Positions 43,681 through 52,665 are shown, counted from the first letter of the stretch. The stretch is DNA of 64,000 nucleotides from Candidatus Obscuribacterales bacterium (GCA_031292355.1 JARLHI010000080.1:172058-236057), one strand, 5' to 3'. Translations and numbers: made by a program. Notes: generated from the letters alone by a model not told the origin.

Positions 43681-44781
43681 TTACTGGTTAGAAGCAATTG
43701 TTGTGGTCTTTCCACCGATAGAAGCGGTGTAGTTGGTGTCAGCCACGGTCACGGTGCGTACCGATACGACGAATGGATGGTTGCGGTCTTCACCCACTGC
43801 CCAGACTGCGAAATAATATTGACCGGGTGCCCATCTGGAAGTGTTGACTTCGAGTGCGAACTCTTCGCCGTCACGTGTGTTTTTAACTGCTACTTTAGCT
43901 GGTGAAGCATATGGTGGTGGGAAGAAAGTCGTAACGCGATTGCTTGGCAGTCCGTAAGAGGCAGGAACGTTCAATTGAGCCATAGTCATTGGCTGAGGGA
44001 TGGTGCCCAGTGACACATCGACATTGAATAATTTGTAGCCTTTTTGCAAATGTCCTTGAAAGCCAATTTTTTGCCCAGGCAAGGCTTTGTTAGGGATTGG
44101 TTGAAATTCGCCATACTTATTGATGAATTCTTGATCGGATGTGATGCGAACTCCACGAACTCCAGCATGAGCTTTGCTCAGCCCGAGACCAACAGACGTA
44201 TGAGCAGGATCAAGAATATTGCGACGGTGACCATCGTTAGGAGCCACTTCATTGAAATATAGTGATTCGAGGCGTTCGACTTCGCTGCGTTTAAAAGTTG
44301 GTTGAGCGTCAACTGGAACAGTAACTGCAGCTGCTTGAGGGTGGTAATCACCGACTGTATGAATGTCTACATTTTCCATCGTGTAGTCAGTGCCACCAGC
44401 ACCTGTATAGCGTTCGATTGGGTTGGCACCAGATTCATCGTAGTGACTGAGATAACCTTTGGTAGCCATGTCATCGCTATGGGTTTGCGCAGCACGACCA
44501 GCGATTTGGTCGATAACAACGGCTTTCAATCCCATGGAAGCACGGTCACGATTGATCAAAGAAAGCATGTATTGACGAGCATCTTCAAGAGTTAGATTAT
44601 CAGACTCGGACACCGCTGCCGGTGCTTGAGCAGACAGAGCAGCAGGCTGCACGAGTGGTGCACTCATTGCTACGGTCATTTTTGAGTCGTGCACTGACTT
44701 ATAGGATGATGCTGCTACAGAGAGCATCGAGTTCACAGCAAGCGCAACAAAGCATGACTGAACCAGCCAGAAGTTTCTCAT
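43681..44781 (-). CDS. Exported CAP (SCP/PR-1) domain protein
   Basis: A 366-residue protein with a signal peptide (residues 1-25). The CAP domain (about 65-225) includes LINRDRASMGLKAVVID, HSDDMATKGYLSHYD, ENVDIH and GHRRNILDPAHTSVGLG. The C-terminal 140 residues are a beta-rich domain with HPFVVSVRTVTV that is not recognised. Bacterial CAP proteins are extracellular, with poorly known roles (lipid binding, proteolysis claims). CGGAG precedes the ATG by ten bases. It appears to be a single gene. Confidence 0.85.
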   Translation of the reverse strand: MRNFWLVQSCFVALAVNSMLSVAASSYKSVHDSKMTVAMSAPLVQPAALSAQAPAAVSESDNLTLEDARQYMLSLINRDRASMGLKAVVIDQIAGRAAQTHSDDMATKGYLSHYDESGANPIERYTGAGGTDYTMENVDIHTVGDYHPQAAAVTVPVDAQPTFKRSEVERLESLYFNEVAPNDGHRRNILDPAHTSVGLGLSKAHAGVRGVRITSDQEFINKYGEFQPIPNKALPGQKIGFQGHLQKGYKLFNVDVSLGTIPQPMTMAQLNVPASYGLPSNRVTTFFPPPYASPAKVAVKNTRDGEEFALEVNTSRWAPGQYYFAVWAVGEDRNHPFVVSVRTVTVADTNYTASIGGKTTTIASNQ

Positions 44782-45325
44782 TGGAAACAGGCTCCGATAA
44801 ATTATTTAGAGGGGGTAGATGTCTGTACCTATTTCATACCCAGGTGAGGGACGTTTATCTCACAAACTTTTCACAGGACTGGGCATTAATCGGCAATTGT
44901 CTTTGGTTGTAGTCTGCAATACCTTCAGCTCAAAAGAGGGATAAAGCGCAGGTGCTTTGGGTATATAACCATGCTTACATTGAGACGTCGCGTCGACATC
45001 GCTCATTCGAGTGGACAACACTCATTGAAGAGCGATCAGTGCTTAGAAGCGCAGAATCAGGAACAGCGCAGCTGTTGCAGCATATTAAGTGCAACAATGA
45101 ATACAAGAAAAGCGCCATCACCAGATACGGTGCTCGCGCTTTTTTAAATATTAGAGCCAAAGTTATCGGAACGTCAGAAGTCGTTTTTGCAAAACGAGAG
45201 AGTCTTCAGTGTGCTGTCCTCATCTTTAATGCCCTGTGGCACCCCGAACTAAACAAAAAGCGTTTAGGACCTGTTACAGACACTTCTGAACGAGATTCCC
45301 GTATGCCCAAAGAAGGACCAAACAA
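44782..45325. other. Intergenic region without supported gene
   Basis: About 540 bases between the CAP gene start and the tuf terminator. A plus-strand open frame (44952-45398) crosses the tuf terminator and antisense tuf end, has no good ribosome-binding site and no recognisable sequence, so it is not called. No RNA gene was recognised. Confidence 0.45.
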
Positions 45326-45356
45326 AACAAAAAGAGCGCCCCGAAGGACGCTCTTT
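45326..45356 (-). terminator. Intrinsic terminator of the tRNA-tuf operon
   Basis: On the minus strand AAAGAGCGTCC pairs with GGGCGCTCTTT around a TTCG tetraloop, followed by a T-rich run. It lies 35 bases after the tuf stop. Confidence 0.92.
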
Positions 45357-45390
45357 AATGTTCTAACTAATTGGCTGTTCTATTTGCCGA

Positions 45391-46575
45391 TTATTTGATG
45401 ATGCTAGCTACGACGCCTGCGCCTACGGTTCTGCCGCCTTCGCGGATAGCGAAACGCATTCCTTCTTCGATAGCTACAGGTTGAATCAATTCCACTTCCA
45501 TAGCAACGTTGTCGCCAGGCATAACCATTTCAACACCGGCTGGCAGTGTGATGTTACCGGTAACGTCTGTTGTACGGATGTAGAACTGTGGTCTGTAACC
45601 AGGGAAGAATGGAGTGTGACGTCCACCTTCTTCTTTGCTCAAGATATAAACTTCAGCTTTGAAAGAAGTGTGTGGCTTGATTGAACCTGGTTTAGCAATA
45701 ACTTGACCGCGTTCAATCATGGTCTTGTCGATACCGCGGAGCAATACGCCCACGTTGTCGCCAGCCATACCGGAGTCGAGGGTCTTCTGATACATTTCAA
45801 CGCCGGTTACGGTCGTCTTACGGGTATCTTGCAAACCAACGATTTCTACTTCTTCGCCGACTTTAACTTGTCCGCGTTCAATTCTGCCTGTTGCTACGGT
45901 TCCACGACCTGTGATCGAGAAAACGTCTTCAACTGCGAGCAAGAATGGTTTGTCGATTTCGCGAACTGGTGTTGGGATGTATTCGTCGACAGCTTTGATC
46001 AAGGCAGTCAAATTAGCTTCTTCAGCAGGATCGCCTTGCAGACCCTTCAGCGCGGAACCGCGGATGAAAGGAATATCGTCGCCTGGGAATTGATATTTGC
46101 TGAGCAACTCACGAGCTTCCATTTCAACAAGGTCCAACAATTCTGGATCGTCGACCATATCGCATTTGTTCAAGAACACAACGATATGTGGAACGCCTAC
46201 CTGACGAGCGAGCAGAATATGTTCGCGAGTCTGTGGCATAGGACCGTCTGATGCTGAGATCACGAGAATAGCACCGTCCATCTGGGCAGCACCGGTAATC
46301 ATGTTCTTGATGTAGTCAGCGTGTCCTGGGCAATCTACGTGACTATAGTGACGGGCAGGGGTTTCATACTCAACGTGAGCGGTGTTGATTGTAATACCAC
46401 GAGCCTTTTCTTCTGGGGCGGCATCGATTTCGTCATACTTTTTAGCTTTGGCTTGGCCTGTTTTAGCTAAAAAAGTGGTGATCGCTGCGGTGAGTGTTGT
46501 CTTACCGTGGTCAACGTGCCCGATCGTGCCGACGTTCACGTTTGGTTTGTTTCTTTCGAACTTCTGGCGGGCCAT
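45391..46575 (-). CDS. tuf: Elongation factor Tu
   Basis: A 394-residue GTPase that delivers aminoacyl-tRNA. G motifs are GHVDHGKTTLT, RGITINTAHVEYET, DCPGHADYIKNM and NKCDMVDD, and the C-terminal end is GGRTVGAGVVASIIK. The only tuf seen here lies downstream of three tRNA genes, like E. coli tufB, and is not linked to rpsJ. It ends at a strong terminator. Confidence 0.99.
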   Translation of the reverse strand: MARQKFERNKPNVNVGTIGHVDHGKTTLTAAITTFLAKTGQAKAKKYDEIDAAPEEKARGITINTAHVEYETPARHYSHVDCPGHADYIKNMITGAAQMDGAILVISASDGPMPQTREHILLARQVGVPHIVVFLNKCDMVDDPELLDLVEMEARELLSKYQFPGDDIPFIRGSALKGLQGDPAEEANLTALIKAVDEYIPTPVREIDKPFLLAVEDVFSITGRGTVATGRIERGQVKVGEEVEIVGLQDTRKTTVTGVEMYQKTLDSGMAGDNVGVLLRGIDKTMIERGQVIAKPGSIKPHTSFKAEVYILSKEEGGRHTPFFPGYRPQFYIRTTDVTGNITLPAGVEMVMPGDNVAMEVELIQPVAIEEGMRFAIREGGRTVGAGVVASIIK

Positions 46576-46687
46576 CCTCTCACTTCTCCTTCAATAATTA
46601 CTTATACGTGCTGTCCTAAACTAACCGTGTACTCTGGATCGTGGCTTTCGAGCTGAATTCCACTGCAAAAATTAAGCCTTGGGTAAA

Positions 46688-46762
46688 TGGAGCCCTTGAC
46701 GAGAATCGAACTCGTGACCTCCCCCTTACCAAGGGGGTGCTCTACCGCTAAGCTACAAGGGC
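46688..46762 (-). tRNA. tRNA-Thr (anticodon GGT)
   Basis: Cloverleaf read by hand: acceptor GCCCTTG/CAAGGGC, anticodon stem CCCCC/GGGGG with loop TTGGTAA (anticodon GGT), T-arm ACGAG-TTCGATT-CTCGT. A CCA appears to be encoded after discriminator T. It lies 113 bases upstream of tuf and decodes ACC/ACU. Confidence 0.97.
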
Positions 46763-46923
46763 CCGGTTTCCCAAAGTTATTTCGCTCGCTTTTGCAGTCG
46801 AAACCTCCAGAGGTTTGGATTTGGTCTTGGTCATTTTGGGGTTTTGATCTCTTTTCGAATATTGAGATCAGGTCAGTCCTTTCGGACTATTTTCTCCCAG
46901 AAGTCCCGTCTGGAAAAAAAATA

Positions 46924-47006
46924 TGGGCAGAACTGGATTCGAACCAGTGTAGGCTTTCGCCAGCAAATTTACAGTCTGCCTCCTTTAGCCACTCGGACAT
47001 CTGCCC
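46924..47006 (-). tRNA. tRNA-Tyr (anticodon GTA)
   Basis: Class II cloverleaf: acceptor GGGCAGA/TCTGCCC, anticodon loop CTGTAAA (GTA), long variable arm with TGGCGAAAGCCT, T-arm ACTGG-TTCGAAT-CCAGT. CCA is not encoded. It lies between the two tRNA-Thr genes. Confidence 0.97.
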
Positions 47007-47009
47007 ACA

Positions 47010-47081
47010 AGCCGATGATGGGATTCGAACCCGCAACCTACGGTTTACAAAACCGTTGCTCTACCATTGAGCTACATCGGC
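47010..47081 (-). tRNA. tRNA-Thr (anticodon TGT)
   Basis: Acceptor GCCGATG/CATCGGC, anticodon stem ACGGT/ACCGT with loop TTTGTAA (anticodon TGT). The T-arm GCGGG-TTCGAAT-CCCAT has a C-A mismatch and a G-T pair, unlike a standard T stem. CCA is not encoded. First gene of the tRNA-tuf operon, separated from tRNA-Tyr by three bases. Confidence 0.95.
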
Positions 47082-47113
47082 ACGAAAATGCACGCAGCGA
47101 CGCGTGAAGGGCA

Positions 47114-47143
47114 ATAATATCGGATCGCTTTAAACGGTGTCAA
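47114..47143 (-). promoter_or_regulatory. Promoter of the tRNA-tuf operon
   Basis: On the minus strand a perfect TTGACA (47138-47143) is separated by 18 bases from TATTAT (47114-47119), about 33 bases upstream of the first tRNA gene. Near-consensus sigma-70 type. Confidence 0.8.
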
Positions 47144-47231
47144 ATAACGCGACCATCAACGTTTGAACATTCGATACACAACGGACACACAAACGCTAAA
47201 AAAGGTTTTCAAGCCGCTTCGATTTACCGAA

Positions 47232-48092
47232 TTAACCCTTCTTTTGAGCACCTTGCATCTTAGCCTGATTCGTCAAACGCTGTCTGACTATCTCGTAAAA
47301 AACCACACCGGCGGCTACAGAGGCATTGAGCGACTCGGTGGCGCCAAGCATGGGAATTTTCAAAAGCATGTCGCAATTTTTCTCAACAAGACGACCCATT
47401 CCCGCACCTTCGCTGCCAATGACAACAGCGAGTGGTCGCTTGAGATCCGCTTGAAAATGCATTTCGCGAGCATCAAGAGATAGACCGGCAATCCAGAAAC
47501 CGTAGTCCTTCAGCTTGGTCAAGGCGTTCGTGATATTTTGAATTCTCACGATTGGCAGCGTGGCAAGCGCACCAGCACTAGTCTTCGCCACAGTACCTGT
47601 AATACCAGCAGATCTTCTACCTGGTAACAGCAATGCTTTTAACCCCGCGGCTTCAGCGACTCTAACGATTGCACCCAGATTGTGCGGATCTTCGATGCCA
47701 TCAAGAACGGCTAAACAGAAGGTATCGAACGGATCAGCGCCGCCTTTTTTCTGAACGTTTTCGCGTTCAATTGTCAAAATATCAAGGAAATCCTCGAGAT
47801 CGAGGAATTCCGCTGGACTAATCTGGGCGACTACGCCTTGATGGATATGTTCAGGACCGAGCATATAGTCAAGTTTCTTTCGCTCCGATTCCACAACCGG
47901 AATACGCAACCCCCTTGCCAACGTACGAATCCGGTCCAGCCGTTTGTCTGAGTGAGTACTCGGAGCTAGGAATAATTTGTTAACGCGAGACTGTGTGTTG
48001 TCAGCATCTCGTGCGCTTTCATTCTGCTCGAGATAGGCAAGAACCGCGTTCTTGCCATAAATCAATTCGTCTTCGCTTTTATTACCAGCCAT
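47232..48092 (-). CDS. rlmB: TrmH-family 2'-O-ribose methyltransferase (RlmB-like)
   Basis: A 286-residue SPOUT methyltransferase. The N-terminal substrate-binding domain starts at YGKNAVLAYLEQ; the C-terminal knot has DGIEDPHNLGAIVRVAEAAG, VIGSEGAGMGRLV and IPMLGATESLNASVAAGV, the three SpoU motifs. RlmB methylates G2251 of 23S rRNA, though a tRNA substrate (TrmH) is possible. The ATG at 48092 follows AAAGG; a longer frame to 48326 adds 78 residues with no domain character. Confidence 0.9.
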   Translation of the reverse strand: MAGNKSEDELIYGKNAVLAYLEQNESARDADNTQSRVNKLFLAPSTHSDKRLDRIRTLARGLRIPVVESERKKLDYMLGPEHIHQGVVAQISPAEFLDLEDFLDILTIERENVQKKGGADPFDTFCLAVLDGIEDPHNLGAIVRVAEAAGLKALLLPGRRSAGITGTVAKTSAGALATLPIVRIQNITNALTKLKDYGFWIAGLSLDAREMHFQADLKRPLAVVIGSEGAGMGRLVEKNCDMLLKIPMLGATESLNASVAAGVVFYEIVRQRLTNQAKMQGAQKKG

Positions 48093-48265
48093 GCTCAATA
48101 CCTTTGAATAAATACCAGTGTGCCCGTCGTTTCGTTCTGACCAACTCGAGCCCTGCCTTCTTATATATGAATATTGAGAAAGGGGCAAACCACCATAGAC
48201 GCTCAAGCCATTAAATGGTTTGCTCTTCATGTGCTCTGCACTCTTTGGTGAGGCAACATTCTGAC

Positions 48266-48490
48266 ATGATTTTCGACGTCGTCTTCTTTGGTCTTCCTCT
48301 AATTCTTGGCATTTGCCTTGCCGCACATGCAGTGCGTGAAGAAGACGTACAATACTGGCGTCCTGCCTTTAGCTTTTTCGCCTACTGTGCCTTTTATTTA
48401 GCAGGCGGCCGCGATGTCCTGCTTTATCTGACTTGCGCGTTGATGATTGGTGGTTCCACGATTGCTATCGACGGCGTTGGCGCCATCTAA
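48266..48490 (+). CDS. Small hydrophobic protein, unknown
   Basis: About 74 residues with two to three membrane segments (IFDVVFFGLPLILGICLAA and FFAYCAFYLAGG, then LLYLTCALMIGGSTIAI). No family recognised. GAGG lies 12 bases before the ATG, so the start is uncertain. It is divergent from rlmB. Confidence 0.5.
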   Translation: MIFDVVFFGLPLILGICLAAHAVREEDVQYWRPAFSFFAYCAFYLAGGRDVLLYLTCALMIGGSTIAIDGVGAI

Positions 48491-48497
48491 TTAAGCT

Positions 48498-48716
48498 TTA
48501 GCTGCCGTGCCGATTCTGTTGAGCTTCAGCAAGTGTGCGCATAACGATGTTATGTTTTTTCAACCAGCGTGAAATGGTGTTAGGATCGCACCATTTGTTT
48601 TCTTCTTCTCTGTAGGCACGCGCGATTTCAACGGTGCTCAGCTTTTCCTTGACATACTTTTGTACAAGCCAGTCTTTATCTTGGTACAGAGTTTTGTTTC
48701 TGAGAGTTTTACCCAC
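48498..48716 (-). CDS. Small helix-turn-helix protein
   Basis: A 72-residue basic protein. YVKEKLSTVEIARAYR followed by CDPNTISRWLKKHNIVMR looks like a helix-turn-helix of the homing-endonuclease-associated or resolvase-like type. It is probably DNA-binding; the target is unknown. GTG start with GGAG six bases upstream. Confidence 0.55.
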   Translation of the reverse strand: MGKTLRNKTLYQDKDWLVQKYVKEKLSTVEIARAYREEENKWCDPNTISRWLKKHNIVMRTLAEAQQNRHGS

Positions 48717-48891
48717 CGATTACTCCGCCTTTGCTGATTTCAGTTGCCGAACGCGCCAATTCGTCTTACTATACCTTCTAATTGTGCTGCGTCGACCGAT
48801 ATATGGCAATACCAAGGATGAGATATGAGGTTATAATCAGTCGGACTGGCAAGCCTTTTGGCTTATTTCTTACTAGATATGAGAGGCGAAT

Positions 48892-49149
48892 ATGGAAAGC
48901 GGCAAGGAAATTACGTTCGCAACCCTGGCAAAAAAGATCGACGATCAAGCCCGTTTTACACGAGCTGTGTCAGTCATTTGCACCCTGGCTATTCTCGGTG
49001 TGCTTTTCTATACACTGACAGAAATTTTCAATGGTTTGCCACAAGCAGTAGTGCTGCACTACATGGCTAATATGGAGCCAATCGTCAAAGAATGGCGCGC
49101 TGCAACTTCAACAATCGAACGCAGCGAAGCCAGACGCGATAAACACTAG
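48892..49149 (+). CDS. Small single-pass membrane protein, unknown
   Basis: An 85-residue protein with one membrane helix (AVSVICTLAILGVLFYTLTEI) and charged ends. No family recognised. GAGAGG lies just upstream of the ATG at good spacing. The following 280 bases contain no supported gene. Confidence 0.6.
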   Translation: MESGKEITFATLAKKIDDQARFTRAVSVICTLAILGVLFYTLTEIFNGLPQAVVLHYMANMEPIVKEWRAATSTIERSEARRDKH

Positions 49150-49291
49150 AGTGTGTTTCACTTTTCGGAGATACTTGTCCTTCGAAAAATGGCTGTCTGT
49201 CAAATAGCTCAGTTGCTCTCGGGCGGCAATAAATTCGTCAAATTTCAAGACTTTATTGTATGCTTTTATCAAGAGAGAAACTCCTTTTATC

Positions 49292-49329
49292 GTTACTGGT
49301 TGCTACCGCAGACGGTACCAGCCAGTAAC
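49292..49329. repeat. 17-bp near-perfect inverted repeat
   Basis: The left arm (49292-49308, starting GTTACTGG) and right arm (49313-49329, ending CCAGTAAC) pair at 15 of 17 positions, plus one G-T, around a four-base loop. It sits in a gene-poor stretch. A second, shorter stem CACAGC/GCTGTG follows near 49375-49397. There is no T-run, so it is not a typical terminator. Confidence 0.6.
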
Positions 49330-49435
49330 TTTCGTGCATCTTCTTCTTGCCAGATAGTCCACATTTTAGACTCACACAGCCTTACTGACTAAGCTGTGAC
49401 ATCGACCTAAATGATCTACAGGCTTAGCGTTTCAA

Positions 49436-49639
49436 TTGCGGTCACGTTCGGATGTGTATTCACTAGGCTGCGTTCTTTTCGAAGCGCTTACAGGAAAACC
49501 CCCTATATGCGGGCGCACCGCATTTGAAACCATGAATCAGCACCTGGCCACTACACCCCAGAAACTTTGCTATGAACGGCGTTCCCTGGCAACGCATTTA
49601 TGCCGATCAAATGAAAACCTATGCTATTTCCAACTCTGA
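49436..49639 (+). pseudogene. Remnant of a Ser/Thr protein kinase
   Basis: The frame reads RSRSDVYSLGCVLFEALTGK, then PPICGRTAFETMNQHLATTP. This is the kinase subdomain IX region (DVYSLG) and the following segment typical of bacterial Hanks-type kinases. The catalytic loop, DFG and ATP-binding parts are absent upstream, and the similarity fades after about 49565. No start or ribosome-binding site is credible. It is a decayed fragment that overlaps the next ORF in another frame. Confidence 0.6.
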
Positions 49640-49901
49640 AGTCATACAAGAAGAAGGCAGGCAGATCGCGCGGCGATACAAACTGAAAGCGATGGAAAAA
49701 TCTGCTACGGATAAATTCACCTCCCTCGATCAGAATTCCGATCAATTTGTAAGCAAAGAAGAATTGCGTGCGGTTTTGAAGTCCAAGCAACTACCGTGGC
49801 GCGAGGTGCACTTCGTAACATTCTTGTTGGAGCATCTGCACGAAATTCAAGACATTACAGAGTATTTTCGAATGCTAAATAATAGCGACGTGCGAACATA
49901 A
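49572..49901 (+). CDS. EF-hand protein sharing a domain with the adjacent coiled-coil protein
   Basis: About 109 residues. Residues 1-38 (MNGVPWQRIYADQMKTYAIS, then NSEVIQEEGRQIARRY) resemble the C-terminus of the convergent 838-residue protein (AGAPWREICAGPMQ, then ISPDEVEVEVKRRQ). Next comes a canonical calcium-binding EF-hand loop, DQNSDQFVSKEE, with acidic residues at positions 1, 3, 5, 9 and 12. The start is poorly supported, so it may be a truncated gene in the same decayed area as the kinase remnant. Confidence 0.5.
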   Translation: MNGVPWQRIYADQMKTYAISNSEVIQEEGRQIARRYKLKAMEKSATDKFTSLDQNSDQFVSKEELRAVLKSKQLPWREVHFVTFLLEHLHEIQDITEYFRMLNNSDVRT

Positions 49902-49917
49902 ATCGTGAGATCTCAGC

Positions 49918-52434
49918 TCATTTCTTCAAAAGAGCCTGGCGCCGTTTCACTTCCACTTCAACTTCATCTGGCGAGATGTTGTTTACTTGCATTGGACCGG
50001 CGCAAATCTCGCGCCATGGCGCCCCAGCAAGAGCCTGTCGCACGATCACTTCGAATACCTGAGCTCTGACACCGCTGCCATAACTACCTGGACCAGCTCC
50101 AGCAAACGGAGTGGTGACAGCACCCTGCCTTGGCACCGCCTGCGATGACGTCTGCTGATTGATTTGAGGCTGAGTCGGCACGCCTTGCTGCGAACCGGCA
50201 TTAGCGGGAGCTTGTGGCAATTGCGCCTGCTGGTGTGGCTGCGCTTGCAGCTGTTGGGGCTGTTGGGGCTGTTGAGGCTGTTGCACGCGATTGCCAGGAG
50301 CAGCTATGCCCTGAGCCAAAGCCTGATTTGGTGGCGCAACTGGTGGGCGGGCGGGCGAGATTGGAATGTTCGTTTCAGTGACATCACTTTGCCCCTGAAA
50401 CAATGGCTTAGCAGGCTCTGCATCAAAGAGAGATTGAGTTTGCTTGCTAGGAGCATTTTGAGCCCCTGCGTCAAAAAAGCTATTTTGAGCATCATTTTGC
50501 TGATTAGCTTTGCCCGAGGTGAATTGCTTTTGCAAATCAGTCATCATGTCGCGCAATTCTTCCATCTGCGCGCGCAACTGAATATTCTCCGATTCTTTAC
50601 GAGCGATTTCAGTTTCTTTCTCCTGCAGAATTTCATCGCGTTTAACGAGTGAATCGCTCAGTTCGTCGTATCGAGTGTTGAATTCGTCCCAGCGCGAATG
50701 CAATAATTCCTGGGCGTCATGCAGTTCTTGCTCTTTGGCGCCAAGCATCTGCGAAAATTCCTTTTCTCGATTTTGCATTTTTTCTTCAAAGGAGCCTTGC
50801 TGCACCTTTAGATGTTCTAGCTGAGCGAGCAGCGCCTCATCCTGTACGATAGAGACCGGCGCAACATCACTAGATGCGGTGCCTGTTCCCCGTCTTACAG
50901 GTGGTGGATCATTACCCTGAACGGCATCATACGCCGAACGGAACAACTCGCCAGAAAGTCGCTGAGTACCAAGCAGATCTACCAGTCGGTGTAATAAATC
51001 AGCTGGGTGGTCTGCTGGAAACACTGCCATGTAAGCGCTCTTAAATGTCCAGGGGTCAATGATTCCCGATCCCAACTGATCTGCTAAGTTCATCAATAAT
51101 TGATCTGGAGACAATCTCGACAATGGTTCTTCCCTTGAAACTTTCCCACCCAATTCAGAAACGAGTGCATCAATTGCCGGCACCAATTCGCTAACTGCTT
51201 TCATAGGCTCAAGAGCAGCTGCAAGAGATTCCATCATGCTGCTTAAGTTCAAGCCTAATTCCGAAAAAGTCTGATGTTCGAGAGTGCGAGTCAACGCTTT
51301 TAATGCTTCTGTTTGTTCGCCTGCAGTTTTCTGCAGAGTCGACAAATTCATTGCGCAGGCACCCATCGCCTGGTCCATATTGTTTAAAAGCTCAAGAACC
51401 TGTCCTTGAGCGCTGCTGCTCGAGGCAAAAGTGAGAGGGTCAGGCAATTGCACATTATCAAAATTTGGTGTTGACGAAACACTGGAAGTTCCGCGCAAAT
51501 GGAGCGGCACCACTGCCGGTGCTTGAAACTCGGCTTCAATTTCTCGCTCTAATTGCTCTTGCGCAAGCCGAGCCATCTCTTTCTCATGTTCACTCACTTC
51601 ATTTTCATCGGACTCTTGCAGAGGCTGATCATCTGACGCGCCTGACTCGACTCCACTGTCGCGTGATTTGTCTTTGGACTTTTGACCACGCCCTTTTTTG
51701 GGATTTTCTGCAGGTTTTGATTCTTCCTCGTTCAATGGAACAACCGGCGCTGAGGCTTGAGCCACGTAGTCAACTTGAGCAGCGGGCATTTGCTCAGCTG
51801 AAGGAGGCGAAATGGGATCAACAATAGCGCCAATTGGATTGGTCCAGGTCTGCCCAGACACTGAACCATAGACCGGTAGCGGAGTATTACCGTTGAAAGA
51901 AGGTGAAGCGATCGACTGATTAGCGGTTCCGTATTCGTAGTCTAGTGGTGAAACAGCAGGCACCGCGACATTGGCGAACGGTAATGCAGGCTCTTGCTTG
52001 GAGCTCGAAAATGCTGAGCCGAAGGCAGACGAAGTTTTGCCAAACATACCCGAGTTGTAAGTGGTTGGATCATACTCAAATTCGGAGTCGTCCGGCATAG
52101 GTGGCTCAGTCGTTTGCATTGTGAATTGCTTCGAAGAATTTGAATTGACTGGGTCTGACGGAGGCTTGGAAGTAGACATTGCTGGTGAATCCGAAAAATT
52201 AGAAGTAGGTTCAGCTGTAGGTTCTAAATATTGGTCAGGATCGGACTGGCCTGAAGCAGATTGACTAGCTGGGCTCGAGTTATTTGACGACTCATCATTT
52301 GCAGCAGAGGTGTTATAGGGATCCGCCGGAATTGCCTGTTTGACCAGCGAACCTCTCAAGCGCGCACGTCTGGCTGCAAGAGATGAAGTTTCGTCTTTCG
52401 GTCTGTTAGGCGTTGCTTCATCATGAGAACCCAT
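49918..52434 (-). CDS. Large disordered/coiled-coil protein, unknown
   Basis: An 838-residue protein with no signal peptide or membrane helix. Residues 1-300 are Ser/Pro/Asn-rich and disordered; 330-500 are helical; 530-640 form a long coiled coil (QNREKEFSQMLGAKEQELHD, KRDEILQEKETEIARKESEN); about 700-770 is Gln/Pro-rich with QQP repeats; the last 50 residues form a small conserved-looking domain (VRQALAGAPWREICAG) also found in the neighbouring EF-hand ORF. No function assignable. It is divergent from the ATPase genes, separated by 514 bases with a promoter each way. Confidence 0.75.
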   Translation of the reverse strand: MGSHDEATPNRPKDETSSLAARRARLRGSLVKQAIPADPYNTSAANDESSNNSSPASQSASGQSDPDQYLEPTAEPTSNFSDSPAMSTSKPPSDPVNSNSSKQFTMQTTEPPMPDDSEFEYDPTTYNSGMFGKTSSAFGSAFSSSKQEPALPFANVAVPAVSPLDYEYGTANQSIASPSFNGNTPLPVYGSVSGQTWTNPIGAIVDPISPPSAEQMPAAQVDYVAQASAPVVPLNEEESKPAENPKKGRGQKSKDKSRDSGVESGASDDQPLQESDENEVSEHEKEMARLAQEQLEREIEAEFQAPAVVPLHLRGTSSVSSTPNFDNVQLPDPLTFASSSSAQGQVLELLNNMDQAMGACAMNLSTLQKTAGEQTEALKALTRTLEHQTFSELGLNLSSMMESLAAALEPMKAVSELVPAIDALVSELGGKVSREEPLSRLSPDQLLMNLADQLGSGIIDPWTFKSAYMAVFPADHPADLLHRLVDLLGTQRLSGELFRSAYDAVQGNDPPPVRRGTGTASSDVAPVSIVQDEALLAQLEHLKVQQGSFEEKMQNREKEFSQMLGAKEQELHDAQELLHSRWDEFNTRYDELSDSLVKRDEILQEKETEIARKESENIQLRAQMEELRDMMTDLQKQFTSGKANQQNDAQNSFFDAGAQNAPSKQTQSLFDAEPAKPLFQGQSDVTETNIPISPARPPVAPPNQALAQGIAAPGNRVQQPQQPQQPQQLQAQPHQQAQLPQAPANAGSQQGVPTQPQINQQTSSQAVPRQGAVTTPFAGAGPGSYGSGVRAQVFEVIVRQALAGAPWREICAGPMQVNNISPDEVEVEVKRRQALLKK

Positions 52435-52665
52435 TGTGCTTAAACTCTCCCTGTCTCGTTCTTTGATCTTGTGGTCACTGCGGTCTAAACATGAGGTCGT
52501 CCGGTCAAGCCGAGCCTTTGTTTATCAGTCACCAACGTGTATTAGTCTCTATCTTGGTATGTACCCACGATATTACTTTGCGACCACTCTGACGACTGCA
52601 AACAAGCAAATTTTTCTCGAAAAATTGCCAGATAGTCAATTTGAAAATTGATTTCCCTCTTAAAG

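Noticed and set aside
44952..45398. 148-codon plus-strand open frame
   Set aside because: It crosses the tuf terminator and the antisense tuf end, has no ribosome-binding site and no family signal.
46763..46923. Possible tRNA-Gly in the tRNA-tuf spacer
   Set aside because: No acceptor/T-arm pair or GCC/TCC anticodon arm could be built; only small hairpins are present.
49153..49392. 79-codon plus-strand open frame containing the 17-bp inverted repeat
   Set aside because: No coding signature; the hairpin explains part of it.
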